From NCBI RefSeq assembly GCF_013426205.1, contig NC_089423.1, positions 682,001 to 746,000 of the forward strand: 64,000 nt of DNA, written 5' to 3'. A program made the position numbers and the translations under genes. This stretch comes from Metarhizium brunneum. Its lineage: Eukaryota > Ascomycota > Sordariomycetes > Hypocreales > Clavicipitaceae. The notes beneath the pieces are model-generated. The model made no database searches and was not told the DNA's origin. It saw nothing but the letters and a program-made list of their open reading frames with translations. Positions 52,286 through 64,000 of the stretch are shown piece by piece (position 1 is the stretch's first letter; each line of letters starts with the position of its first letter).

Positions 52286-53823
52286 ATGGACGCAAGCACG
52301 CCCAATCCGCCTACCCTAGGCACCGACGCCGTCGGCAGCACAATTGTCTTCTTCCACCCCGACCTCGGCATCGGCGGCGCAGAACGCCTCGTCGTCGACG
52401 CAGCCGTGGGCCTGCAAACCCGCGGCCATAAAGTCGTCATCTTCACCAACCACTGCGATCCGACACATTGCTTCGACGAGTGTCGCGATGGTAACCCTCC
52501 TCCCCCCTTCTTGACCCTTGAAGTCTGTCTCCTGCTAAAAAAAATTCCTCCCCAAGGAACCCTCGACGTCCGCGTCCGCGGCAACTCCATCGTCCCGCCC
52601 TCCATCTTCTCGCGCCTGACGATCCTGTGCGCCATCCTCCGCCATATCCACCTCCTCCTAACCATTCACCTGACGGGCGAGCTCGCGGCCCTCAGTCCAC
52701 GCGCCTTCATCGTCGACCAGCTCTCCGCCGGCCTCCCTCTCATGCGGTTCCTCGCCCCCGACGTGCCCGTCCTCTTCTACTGCCACTTCCCGGACCTGCT
52801 GCTCGCCCAGGGCCGCCAATCCCTCGTGAAGCGCCTTTACCGCGTGCCCTTTGACCGCCTAGAAGAATGGAGTATGGGCTTCGCCCACGCCGTGGCCGTC
52901 AACTCCAAATTCACCCGCGGCATCGTGGGTAACACCTGGCCCGCCCTGCAGAACAAGGTGCCGATCAACGTCGTCTACCCCTGCGTCGACACCCACACCA
53001 CGCACGAGACGGCGCCAGACGAGGCCAAGCTGGCCGCGGGCAAGAAGCTGATCCTGAGCATCAACCGCTTCGAGCGCAAGAAGGACATTGGACTGGCAAT
53101 CAGGGCGTTTGCCCAGATCCCCGAGGAGCAGCGACGCGGCGCGCGCCTCGTGCTCGCCGGTAAAGCCCTCCTACCCTCCCCCGCGCCAAAGCCGGAATGC
53201 TAACCTCGCAAAAAAAAAAAGGCGGCTACGACGCCCGTGTGTCCGAAAACGTCCTCTACCACGCCGAGCTCCAGGCGCTCGCGACGTCCCTCTCGCTCGC
53301 GCACCACACCCTCACGCCCGCGGAGCTCGGCTCGGCCGCCGCGCCCCCAGACGCCCAGGTGCTCTTCCTCCTCAGCGTCCCCGGCGCGCTCAAGGCGGCG
53401 CTCCTCCGCGCCGCCCGCCTGCTCGTGTACACCCCGGCAAACGAGCACTTTGGCATCGTGCCCCTCGAGGCCATGCTCGCGCGCGTCCCCGTGCTGGCCG
53501 CCAACACGGGCGGGCCCGTCGAGACCGTTGCCGACCGGGAAACAGGCTGGCTGCGCGACCCGGCCGACGCGCCTGCCTGGACCAACGCCATGGCGCGCTG
53601 CCTCGCGCTGCCCGACGACCAGCTCGCCGCCATGGGGGACGCCGGCCGCCGCCGCGTCAGGGAGCTGTTTGGCCGGGACAAGATGGCCCAGACGCTGGAC
53701 GAGAGCCTGGTCCAGATTGCGGGTCTTGCCGAGGAGAGGCGTGTCTCCGGCGCCGCGGGCTTTGGTGTCCTGGCGGCCTTTATCGCCGTCTGCGCCGTTT
53801 TGGCGGCCTGGTTTGCATTTTGA
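52286..53823 (+). CDS. alg2: Alpha-1,3/1,6-mannosyltransferase ALG2
   Basis: Three exons, 52286-52490, 52557-53159 and 53222-53823, give 469 residues; the introns are 66 and 62 nt, both splitting Gly codons. It is a GT4/GT-B glycosyltransferase: '[20 protein letters not shown]' at the N-terminus, '[13 protein letters not shown]' and '[20 protein letters not shown]' in the middle, and the EX7E catalytic motif in '[13 protein letters not shown]' (about residues 343-351). A C-terminal hydrophobic helix ('[19 protein letters not shown]') ends the chain. ALG2 adds the second and third mannoses to the dolichol-linked precursor on the cytosolic ER face. The second intron ends in a run of at least ten A before the AG acceptor, an unusual polypyrimidine-free 3' splice site. 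Confidence 0.94.
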
Positions 53824-55093
53824 TGGCGTACGGTCCAATAGACGTGTTTTGTTTGGCGGTGCCTGCGTGCCCGCGGAGCCTCGGGAGAGTGGCATCGTGT
53901 TTGTGTTGGAAATGCATGCGCTGCATACTTAAGTAGGCTTGTGATAGATAGACCGATATTTTGACTTGGCGGGCGCGTCGAGGGAAATAACCCAATCTAC
54001 AAGACAGTCCGCCCTCGCACGCGGACTCTAGAGAGAAAAGCACATGATAGAAATCAAGGGCCAGCAAGATTATGCACAACAACACATTGATACACATTCT
54101 TTGCCGTCCATATACATTGTGACATTCTCCATTATGTACACTACGTCAATACACAGGCCAAGCCTCTCCAAATAAAGAAGAAAAAAACAGATACTGATTT
54201 CATGCCTGCCGACGGCTGGCTCATTCGACAGCTAACCTCCCAGATGTATCTATATATGCAATGCTGCCGGTACCATGCAATATTCAAACCCTGCTGAACA
54301 AAATACCCCCCCGAGGACCATCCCTACTCCGGCCACCCACGGACAGTTCCAAAAACAAGTCAAAAGAAGACGAGAAATAAAACAAACCTCCTGACGGGAT
54401 CCAGACGCTCATTAGCCCGTCTGCTCAGAGACAAATACCACCCTAGATCCATTCTAATGTGTCACGCCGGGCTGCATAGTCCCGGCGGAAAGTAGACAGA
54501 AAGATGAAAAAAGAGCAAAACAGACGAGGTAAGAAAGAAAATTCAAGGGCCAAACGCGCCGTGTCGCCTAATGCAGTCCGAGTCCAGTTGCTCGTGGCAG
54601 ATTTGGGCCATCTCGTTCCAATCGTCTCCAAAATATGCCTGCATATTTCAAAACATGGCTTCATCCAGTGCCATGCCTCTTCTGCGCAAGGTACGTCATG
54701 TCGTTAGGTCGTCAGTCAGTACAGTTGCGCCATTCATTGATCATTATGCCTGCTAGGAAGAGGCATCGATTCCATCTCCGTCTTGAATCATGTCGTTGAT
54801 GCGTACAACGCTGGAAGAGAGAAATATTGGTTTGAATAACTTGAGTAACAAGAAAGAAGTTTGAAAGGCCGCAAGGCCCATCTATCACTGGTTGCGTCTT
54901 GCATCCAGTTCCATTAAAAGGGGGAAAAACCAAGCGTGGTATCGCGGTCTAATATTCGGGTATATCAGACTTCCTGACTCTTTGCAAAGCAAGGAAGCAT
55001 CCAGGTAACCATCTTTCGTCTAACGAAATCGTGCACCAACCCATCCGTTACTTGGACTTGCGTGGGTGCAAAATATAAGGACAAGTGCCAGTT
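53824..55093. other. Convergent spacer, 3' of alg2 and the kinase gene
   Basis: 1.27 kb, AT-leaning, with TATATA-type and AAATAAAG-type sequences that fit 3' UTRs and polyadenylation signals of the two convergent genes. No open frame of interest or RNA gene is seen. Confidence 0.5.
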
Positions 55094-58000
55094 TCATGAG
55101 TCCCGGAGACGCATGGAATCTTCGTCATAGACGGACACCTTCTTGGCTGTCTCGTCGCTAGCCGTGCTCGCACCAGTGTCGCGTCTTTTAGCCTCAAACG
55201 GACGAGACGAGTGTGACGCACTGGTTGGCGATGCTTTCTTCTTAGACTTGGTCATGAGGAAAATCCCTTCATCACTATCGTCGTCCTCGTCGACACGAGG
55301 TGTCCGAGAGTCCATGTCCTCAGTAGTATGTGTTCTGTCATGTTCAAGCTGCAGGTGTAGCGAGGAGTCGCCACCCAAGCTTTGGGAATGCTTAAACATT
55401 GAAGTCATGGGAAATCCACTGGCTGGTTCCTTCACAAGTGCAGGTGGCGTGATCGCCTCGGAGGATCCTTCATATCGGCATGTTTGTCCACCACTACCGG
55501 ACCTAGCCAAGTGTTCAGCTTCCATATCGGCAGAAACGGAACTGGCACCGCTTAGCAGAGCGGGGAGTGACGGATCCGATTGGAACACTAGAAGGCGTCC
55601 GGAGGCGCTCTTGGGGGGGTCCGTATGTAAAGGGCTAGTCGTCTCGCTCGGACTCGTGAGAGGCGTTCCCATGCCATCCATTGATTCCAGGCTAGATGAC
55701 TTGGTTGTGGTCATGGTGTCATCTCTCGGCGGCGCTGCCGGATGCTGCGTCCAATCTTGCGAACCTGGTGACGGCGGACAGGGGACATTGGCGGGCTCGA
55801 CCTTTCGGGGAGACAATATTTGAGACTGGCAGAGAGGCTCGACAGCCGCTTGGATTGTTTCAGGGCTCATAGATATAAAGCCGCTCTGGTCTACCAGGGA
55901 AACTGAGGCCTTGGCCCCGTGGCCTTGTGCTGCAGCAGTTTGCTGAGCATTGACGCCAAATCCAAATCGGTTTTGGAGATTTGGATCGGAGCGAGGCTGC
56001 CCGTGTTGGTACGTAGCAGAACTTGCTTGTGGTGACGAAGACAGCGGGGAAGGGGTATTGTATCCTCCTCTACTTCCTCTTCCCAAGTCCAGAGATCTAA
56101 TGGGACCGGGATGGCGATGCATGGTTCCAGATGCTGTGGCTGTCGAAACAGAACAAGACCCGTTGGTACGCTTATCTGCACTCATAAAGACGCCCCGCTC
56201 AATCGACGCAGATCGGGAGTTGTCTTCGCTTTGGGATTCAAGAGCACGGGACCTCCGACTGCCATCCCGGGGGAGCTGTGGATGCACTTCTACATGGGGC
56301 GTGACGGGGGTGGACTGTGTTTCAGGAAGAGCTGGGGCAAGCTGCAGAAATTGCGGCGCCATTTTGCGGTGGCCAGCATGGCGCTGAAATCGTCGAGAGC
56401 ACGCGGTTGCGGAGGCGAAGTCAGAGCTGCCGTTGCTGGCATCATTGTTTCCAGGAGCGGTCCATAGCTGATGGTGGCGGTGATCCTTGGCACCTTCGAC
56501 TGGCTGCAAAACTGTGGCAAGGGGGTCATACGCACCATCGGTCTGAACAGTAGCAGTCGAGGGAGCCGTGATGGCCGGCTGGCTGGATCCTGCAAGCACG
56601 TCTTTGGCAACGCTGCCAAAGTAGTCCTCGCCACGAAGACTTGGTCGCCGTTCAAAACCGGGATGCAGGTTCGCACCCCCATTTTTAAATATGCTGTCGC
56701 CAGCGGAGCTTGCTACGCTGCTGGTGGCTCGTCTTCGTGATTTGCTGTCGCTGCGTTCCACAAGCGGATGCATGACCCTGCCCACCGCCTTCTTCACGAC
56801 TGATCGGGCTCGTTCCAAAAAGGTGAGGGGAACGACCGCGTATGACATTTCTTTCTCGTCGACTTGGATCTTCCTGCCCTGTGAAGGACGTGCTGGATCA
56901 GTGTCATCGAGCCAGCCCACGACGTTGTTGATGCCATGGACAACCCAAGGGTGTCGCTTGATATCCCGGAGACGAATTCGCTTCTCCGGATTCTTGGTCA
57001 GCATCTGGCGAAGGAGGTCGTACAAAAGATTGTCCACGTCCTCATACTCTAGATCATTATCATCCCGGTATGGATGTGCATTCTGTCTTTTATAAAGAGA
57101 GTGCTCTGCCGGAGAGGTTGAAGGATCAACGGGCTTTAAGCGGCGACGGGGGATGTGCACGTCTTCAGTTGCAATCTTTCGGAACATTTGAAATTCATCC
57201 TCAGCCAGGAACGGAATACGAGCGAAGATGAGACAGTACAACGTCACACCAAGTGACCATACATCGATTTGCTCCGAGACTTTGGGCTGATGTTTACTGT
57301 CAACGTCCGTATAGCAGAGCTCAGGGGCGAAGAAGGCGGGAGTGCCGACAGTCTTGGCCAGTTCCAGGTCGTCGTCAAAGTCCTTAGCTTCAGACTCGGA
57401 TACGGTATCGTCGGGTTCACCGTCGCGGATGGGCCGCCCAAAGTAGGAAACACCAAAGTCGGAAATCTTGACGCGGTGGTCCTTGGTCCAAAGGAGGTTG
57501 GCTGGTTTGATGTCTCGATGAACGACGCCCTGGTAGTGGAGGTACTCCAAACCCAGAACTGTATCACGGAATGTAGACCTAGCCTGATCAAACGTGAAGC
57601 AGGGGACAAAGGAATAGTCCTCGCCAAAGGGATCGTGTGCGTAGGGGTTATAGTCAACAGAAGACATGTGAGAAATGATGGAATCGGCCATGCTGGGAGA
57701 TCGCTCTCGGAATTGCCTTCGAGGAGCATCCTCGGTGTACGCTCCATGCATGGTGCCGTCGAGAGCCGTAGTAGAGCCCGGAGCTGAGTGAAGAGGGCCG
57801 GGTGTCTCCATGTCGTCCACCCACGAAATGTCCTCGGCGAGTTCAGAAGGCATCAATCCGGTTGAGGCAATTGACATTGACCTCGAGGGGGCCGCAGAGG
57901 AGCGCCGCGAGCCCGAGGGCGATGAGGGCCCGTCAGTGAGGGCAAAGTCTTCGTGGGAGGAAATGCGAGACCAGTGCCCTACACTGCTCCCCTCGTCGGC

Positions 58001-59048
58001 TGCACCATGCTCGACGCTCCAGTAGTCAGAGGGACCGGCGAAGGTCTGGGCCATCTTGGCCCGCTTTAATTCTTTGATGGCTTGTCGGCGTTCGAGATGT
58101 TGATTGTATCGCTCCTCCTCGGCGGAGGGCGCAGGGCCGCCCATTTCTCGTTCGACTCTGCGTCGCTCATACTGGCAGATGTGCGGTAAACCCTTCTTTC
58201 GCCAGACAATCTCACCGAGTTCAACATGCTCGAGTACCATGTAGATCTTCTTTAGTTCAGGGTCGTCGATGACTTCGAGCAAGGCGACGACGTTGGGATG
58301 ACGGATTTTCTTGAGAATGGCAATCTCCTTTTTGGTCTTGTCTTGTGGCGACAGGGCCATCACTTTACCCAGTCGTCGTTTCTTTGAGAATCGAGGAATG
58401 ATTTTGATGGCGACATTATCAGAAGTTTCAAGGTTTCGAGCAAGCTTGACCTTGCCGTGCATTCCACGACCAATCTCCTCAATGACCTCATACTGGTTGA
58501 TGGACTTGCGGCCGGTGATGTTATCAGAGTCGATCAGGGCTTTGTGGGTTCTGTGAAGAGTGGCGTTGGGTTAGAAAAACGGTCATTCACGCAATGTTTT
58601 GCAAGAGGGAGCAGGTAACAAGAGCAAGAGAATGGCCGACATCTGCCGCATCCTCTTGTGCTGAAACATTTCGTTTTTGGGAGACGGCACGGACGGCGGC
58701 GTGGAGAGGGGGGTGGGAGGAGGAGGAGGAGGATGGCGATGGTGGGCGGTAGTCGACTTACTCTCTAACTCGATGAGTCTGCAACGGGTGAAGAAACGGG
58801 CTGCTTCCAATTGGCGCCGGCGTATTACATTCGGAGACGGAAGTGTAGGGAAGGTTTGCGAGGTTGTGTCGCGAGGCAGACGGGCTGAAGAGGCCGGGGG
58901 AGGATACAGGCGTGCTGCTGGCGGTACGAAGCGGCAACGATGTCGACTGCGGGAGATGAGTGTGCAGAGGCTGCAGCGCAGTCGGCTCCGGCGAGGGTTG
59001 TGATGATTGTTGTTGTGGTCTGTGAGATGAGTCCATCGTGCAATCCAT
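55094..59048 (-). CDS. CaMKK/Ssp1-type serine/threonine protein kinase
   Basis: Two exons, 59048-58762 and 58550-55094, give 1247 residues. The donor GTAAGT and a 211-nt intron fuse 'PLQTHRVRE' to 'THKALIDSDNITGRKSINQY', the conserved start of fungal CaMKK-type kinases. Kinase elements are 'EIGRGMHGKVKLAR', VAIK (Lys about 143), 'YMVLEHVELGEIVWR', a roughly 190-residue insert, the catalytic loop 'VHRDIKPANLLWTKDHRVKI', DFG, 'TPAFFAPELCY' and 'IDVWSLGVTLYCLI'. The C-terminal 600 residues are disordered. Relatives (yeast Sak1/Tos3/Elm1, fission yeast Ssp1, Aspergillus CmkC) activate SNF1/AMPK or CaMK under stress or low glucose. The calmodulin-binding site was not located. A second in-frame ATG lies at 59036. 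Confidence 0.9.
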
Positions 59049-60656
59049 TTACAAGATGGTCGTCGCTCGATTCGACATGCTTGTGGGCAAGCTGGCCCAA
59101 GGAGGCTGGGTGTGAGCGCCGACCAGAACCCTATCGCCGCATGGCCGTGAGATGCGTCGTCGGTCGAGTCGATCAAGGCATACAGCAAAGGCAGGGCGAG
59201 GTCGCAGCGGCGGCTTGGAGCAGAGCGGTGTGAGGCAGAAGCGTGCCAGAGAGGTTGCGAGGTTGCGAGGCCCACGAGAGTGGTGAATGGCGGCGACGGC
59301 GGCGGCGAGGTGTTACAGGTATTAAGAGAAAAAGTGATGAAGATGAGTGGGATGCAAGCACGGAGTAGAGTCTCGTACAGTCGAGCAACTTGGTACGAAG
59401 CAGAGGCTTGTCTTGGATTGCGATGGGTAAGTGGTGGATGCGGGCTGGTCAAGAAGGAAATGATTGACCTGGCTGGGGGAGGAGGGGAGGGGAGGGAAAG
59501 AGGGCCACCCCCACTACTACGTCTTGGTGCTGCAGGTGTGCGCAAGTTACGGAGTACTAGCAGCAAGTTTAGCAAGCGCAAGGTATCAGACTGGGTGGCA
59601 GGAGCGATCGAGGACAGAGGCGTCGAGGTACCCGATACTTGCGCCAACGTAGGCTCTTGATTGTATTGCTTGTCCATGTGCGCCAGAGTGCCTAGATAAG
59701 TACCCAGGCGTCTCTCCAAGTGCCAATGTCACTCACTTGTTTCCTCCATACAGAGCAGCAACCTGGTGAGACCACAACGTTATTATGCGCAGCTCGATTA
59801 GACACGATGAGCACATGGACTGAACGTGAGCAGCCAACGGCGGGTGTACAAGTGCCGTCACTTGCAGCACAGTGCAGGTACCGCCCTCTGGCACGCAACT
59901 CGACAGGGGCTGGAGGCTTGGGCTGGCCTCTTTTTTTTCCAAGGACTCGCTAATATTTGGCGTGGTCTCCCAAAACTCTCCTTCGTCGGCGACCATGACA
60001 TGGGACGGACGGGGTTGGACCGGGCCAAGGCTTCCGGGTCCCAAGGTTCAATGGCGGCGGCAGACGACCGTAAGCACTGGCCAGATCGCACGGTGCAGCG
60101 CCCTGGCTACATGCGTCACCACACGCGCAGATACCAGCCCTCCCGGCCACTCAGCTTGTCCGTGGCGCTGATAACGCGGTAGTGCGACGCCAAGACCACT
60201 GGTCGTGCAGCTGCTGATGGCACTGTGCGCCGACGTCGCCGGGCTGTCTGTCTTGCACTGCGCCATGCGCACGACGGAGTACCGAGCACGGAGACGATCG
60301 AACCATCGACTCTGGCCCTCCATGATTGCAGTCTCGACAGTGCTGCTTCCTCGAGTACGGACTACGGCCAACTAAACTTTGTGCCCAGCTCAGCTCATCC
60401 TGGGGAGCAGATTACTCCGTACAACTGTACAAGCCTCAGCCATGGCGCCACCGCTCGCAGACCAACTCTCGATCTTTGCCTCCTACCCTGCGTCCGCCGG
60501 CCTTGTCGTTTCCTCAGCATGCCTCATCCACCCAATTCACGTATCTGGTGGAAACGTCGTCGCGCGATAACAAGTGGGTGTCCGTGGGACTTGGTACCGC
60601 TTGGGCCGGCTGACAAGGGGTCTTTAGTAGCACAGAAAGGTGCAGCTGCAGCAGCA

Positions 60657-60687
60657 TGGACGGCATGGATGGCATGGATGGCATGGG
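60657..60687. repeat. Short ATGGATGGC tandem repeat
   Basis: Three and a half copies of a 9-bp ATGGATGGC unit (the first reads ATGGACGGC), in otherwise unannotated sequence. Its biological meaning is unknown. Confidence 0.8.
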
Positions 60688-61960
60688 TCAAGTCTTCAAG
60701 CACTTCCTCCAACTTCTCGGAGCAAAGTAGCCAACTATCCAGGTAATTCGACCTCCTCTCCCCGTCAGTCACCCAAGCCGCCGCCTGGCCTTGATTTCAC
60801 TGTGCCAGGTGGTCCGTCGCTCGGGCTGTGTGATGTCGTGGGTGCGAAGTAATTATACGTACAATGGGTTGAGTGTCGACGCGTCTTGGGATTGGGCGGT
60901 TCTCACCAAACTCGCCGGTCCGTCGCATGCCAAGGAGCTTATCAGCGGCCTCATCGCCATTGGTCCTCTTGTGCGACATCGCAGGCCCCTTCGGTGGCTT
61001 CACCTGTGGCTGGCCGCCGCCGCACAACCTGCATCTCACTTGCAAGGTGGGATTTGCCTGAATTCTTGCAAGTCCGAGTTGGAGTCGACAAGTGGTTTGA
61101 TCGGCAGCGAGCACATAGGGACTCGCAACAAACTTTGGCCAGCGCCGAAGCTGCCGTATCACCACCCGCAGTGCTTCTCCATGGGCCGCGGGGAGTCGCC
61201 AAACTGCCAAAGCTGCCCAACCCAAAGTCAATCTAATCTGGCGGCTTGTCTAACGGATGGGCGGGTTTGGTGAGTTGGGCGGCGAGCGCCATGCCGCAAA
61301 TCTGACCAGACATGTGCTCTGAAAGAGCAGCTGTGATAAGCAGCGCCGTTGGCCAACCATTGGACTGCGAGCCTCCTTCTTGAAATCGGCAGACCAGGAA
61401 GGGAGTGGTGGAAAGACGATGCCCTCATCGATTCCCGTCCCTGGGTTGTAGCGCTTCAATCGAGGACCGGGCTTTTGAAAAATCCGGATAAAACCCCAGA
61501 GCCATATTTGATTGTTTTATACTCCGTACAAGTCGTTGGTCACTCTATTCGACCAATTTTTTTTCCCCTGGGACCCGGATCCCGGTACTTGAATCACTGA
61601 TGTGCGATAGCATGTACGTACATGTACACTGTGCCTAGCTGCGTCCCAGCTATTTGTGGAAACATGAATGGTTCCTGCCGCGTTAGCGATAACCAACCAC
61701 TGGAAGGGAAGGAGCCAATCGCCCAATAACTTTGGGTGCGGACCCAACACCGTCTCAACGCCGCCCCAAACTATCTCAATTCCTGAGGGAGGCGTTTTCG
61801 ACTTCCACTGTTCAGCTGCTCAAATGCCCATCCTGACCTGGTGAAACTTTATCTGATGGCAAGCATGCCAGCCATCTCAACATCTTCACATGCCCTCGGA
61901 GGTAAATGACATCCATTCCATCATCTTCGCTCTAAGCAGACGTACAAGCACAAGCACAGG

Positions 61961-61993
61961 CACCAGCACCAGCACCAGCACCAGCACCAGCAG
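61961..61993. repeat. CACCAG hexanucleotide repeat
   Basis: Five perfect CACCAG units and a partial sixth, preceded by degenerate CACAAG/CACAGG units from about 61943. It is a simple-sequence tract that would encode Ser-Thr or Gln-His type runs if translated. No gene is supported around it. Confidence 0.85.
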
Positions 61994-64000
61994 TGGCACA
62001 GAAAGTTCTCGGCTTCAATACGGAGTGCCGTCCGGCCAGACCCGTGGCACATCATGGAACTCTGGCTCTTCATTCAATCTCGATTGCATTCCGCCTTGCT
62101 ATTTCGCTTCGCACTTGTAGCTCAGAGTTGCACCGGGCTCGTCATGAGGAACAGGACGAAGGGGTGAATCAGGTGCATCTCTGTCCCCATTCGACTTGGG
62201 ACTGGTTGGATATCGGGTCGCAAGCACTCCTTACAAAGCACCTGGCTGGGGACTGCCAGCATGAAGAAGATGGAGAAGCTCCCATGCACATGCACAACTC
62301 CCGCATTGGATCTATACTCTCCAGCTTCCACCGTTTCTCCCAGCAAAATATTAGTCCCGGTGCTCCATACGGTACGGCCAATGCCCCTTCTTATTCGAAA
62401 AGTGAGGTGGTTGCCACAGTGCGAGCTGAGTTGGAGAGATTGCTGCCTTTTCCAGACGCATCGTCTGCCACAATTGGCAATAGCGCACACCGTTCATTGA
62501 TATTTCTGTCAGCATTCCCAGCATCACTTTTGTCCCGCGTCGCCGGATTGTTGGATCCCATACCGAGTGCAGACCACACACTTCAATCGACACATAGCGG
62601 GAGACGATAGATGCAGACCGACTGTGGACTGCCTAGGCCGAGACTTTCTTCTGGACGGGACAGGGTTAATATTGCATCTGCCTGCAGGAACAACGCCGTA
62701 TCGTCACGTCTTTTCAATTTATTTCCGAAGAGATTATATGCAAGAAGACATCGCCTTTGCCTTGATCTCACTGAGGGTGGGACGCCGGGTATTGAGATGG
62801 TAGTCTTCGGGCGTTTGCTACAAGTGCAAGTGGCAAAGCGAGATTTACAATAGTTATGGCTTAGCCACTTGACTAAGGGAGTGCCGTTGTAGAGCCTAAC
62901 GGCTTTTCCATTGGCTCGGGCCCTCTTGCAACTTGCAAAGGACGGAGTTACTACTTGCAAAGCTTGGGGAGCCAACTACCAAGGTAGCGGTGCGCACCCC
63001 AACTCTTGGGTGGCATGGGCGCCACCGCCTCGCCCAGCCCGCCCGCCAGATGCCAGGCTCACGATCTCTAATGCCAAGGTTCTTGGATCCAGGTTCCTTG
63101 GATCCCATCTTCTCTCGGCATAGACCGGCATGCTAGCTTATCATAATGGCCCAACTAGGCTTGGGTTCGGGAACGGTTCCCCATTCTAACCATGGAGGTG
63201 AGGGACGGCGCGCATTCGGCTCTACTGCTTCCAGACACCTCCATTGCAATTGCAGTATATTGGTATTCTTCTGGACACTTGCACTGTTTTGCGGTGCCCC
63301 ATGTTCACTGTACCAATCCGCTCTTGTCGGAGGTCGTCGCCTTTGTCAGGCCGACATGCATTTTTTTTCTTCTTGCCATGGTCGAATGCGACTACCATAA
63401 CACAGGTAATGCGCCCACGTCATGCCAGAGCCTCGGGGTTCAAGGAAGACCCCTATCGTTCATGGTCGCGCCGGAAATAGCAAAAACAAGATAAAGGTCG
63501 ACTTTTGCGCTCGCCACGTCATCTCCATGGCCGTTCTGCCGACAATCAGTGGCTCAACAACCTCTTGCTGCATGTGATAGAATATCAAACGTGCAGCGGT
63601 CAAAATGATACATCAGAAGCGGTTTCCAATGCTTGCCTGTACCATTGCAGATAAATGAACCGTCAATTCCCAGGGCCCCCGCGATCCGAGACAATTTACC
63701 GAGTAGATCGGCTTTCGTGGTAGTAATATTACTGGCCCGGCAGCGGGTCTCCCGCTCTTATTGCTGCGCCGGACGTTGCATTAAACTACGGAGTACAATA
63801 CAGACCAACATGCTACGACACAGCAATAAGGTTGTTCGGGCGACTGCCTTAGTTCTACTGTCGAACGATGGGCCACTACACCATGCCTGCTCGGTGCGCC
63901 TGGCTTGGGTCGGGAAATATTTCATTCAAGTAAGTTCTGCGCTGGTCTGCATAATGAATTGGTTGGCGTGTGCGCCGTGTTGGATGCTCCAACGCCGGCA

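Larger units (their letters stand above)
59049..64000. other. Gene-poor right end, no supportable gene
   Basis: About 5 kb. The first 700 bp are the 5' leader/promoter of the kinase gene, rich in CCTCC-type runs. Beyond that, frames of up to 205 codons (for example 61993-62610 +) overlap on both strands and show no motif or codon pattern I trust. Two short repeats are present (60657-60687 and 61961-61993). Recurrent TACGGAGTA/ACTCCGTA motifs occur (60277, 60415, 61521, 63788). The window end at 64000 does not cut a recognisable gene. Confidence 0.45.

Noticed and set aside
53088..53936. 282-codon + strand frame over ALG2 exon 3
   Set aside because: Arg/Pro/Ala-rich shift of the true ALG2 frame; the EX7E motif lies in the other frame.
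61993..62610. 205-codon + strand frame
   Set aside because: No domain, no signal peptide, starts inside a simple repeat, and competing frames on the other strand are of similar quality.

Overview
The window reads as nuclear chromosomal DNA from a filamentous ascomycete, most likely a Sordariomycete and possibly Hypocreales. That placement is inferred from gene content and protein style, not from a search. Genes lie on both strands and have few short introns (46-187 nt where placed), almost all GT-AG. Predicted proteins have long low-complexity tails, and intergenic spacers run from about 0.15 to 5 kb. I see no operons, CRISPR arrays, prophage, rRNA, convincing tRNA genes or intact transposons.

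Layout. Positions 1-5295 are gene-poor and hold a 12-copy minisatellite. Positions 5296-10645 carry an Ima1-type inner nuclear membrane protein (-), a GT32-type glycosyltransferase (-) and, divergently, the Dsc3-type subunit of the Golgi Dsc ubiquitin ligase (+). A 1.4 kb spacer with a possible cysteine-containing secreted-protein exon precedes MTR4 (12016-15373, -), the exosome-cofactor RNA helicase. Next comes a mitochondrial trio: COX8 (+), a pentatricopeptide protein (-) and ribosomal protein mS23/RSM25 (+). ALG14 (-) follows, then a Rho-family GTPase locus (-) that carries an in-frame stop at a normally invariant Trp and has lost its P-loop Lys. A divergent FAD-dependent oxidoreductase (-), a 21-copy minisatellite and KCS1 (25513-29765, -; inositol hexakisphosphate kinase) complete the left half.

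The right half has a 3.3 kb spacer, a short-chain dehydrogenase (+), a 2.1 kb spacer, and a head-to-head pair: an unrecognised 1038-residue disordered protein (-) and a 1800-residue Cdc11/Nud1-type septation scaffold (+). The spacer between this pair contains an ACGCGT cell-cycle-box candidate. Then come a TBC-domain RabGAP (+), a peroxisomal enoyl-CoA isomerase/hydratase with a GC-AG intron and C-terminal SKL (-), ALG2 (+), and a CaMKK-type kinase (-). The last 5 kb hold no gene I can support.

How the genes relate. Most are conserved housekeeping genes. ALG14 and ALG2 act in lipid-linked oligosaccharide synthesis, COX8, the PPR protein and mS23 in mitochondria, Cdc11 in septation, and the TBC and Dsc3 proteins in endomembrane traffic and protein quality control. 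Nothing suggests a dedicated gene cluster or a novel multi-gene system. The best leads are the apparently decaying Rho GTPase, the uncharacterised disordered protein sharing a promoter with Cdc11, and the possible secreted-protein exon at about 10.7-11.2 kb.
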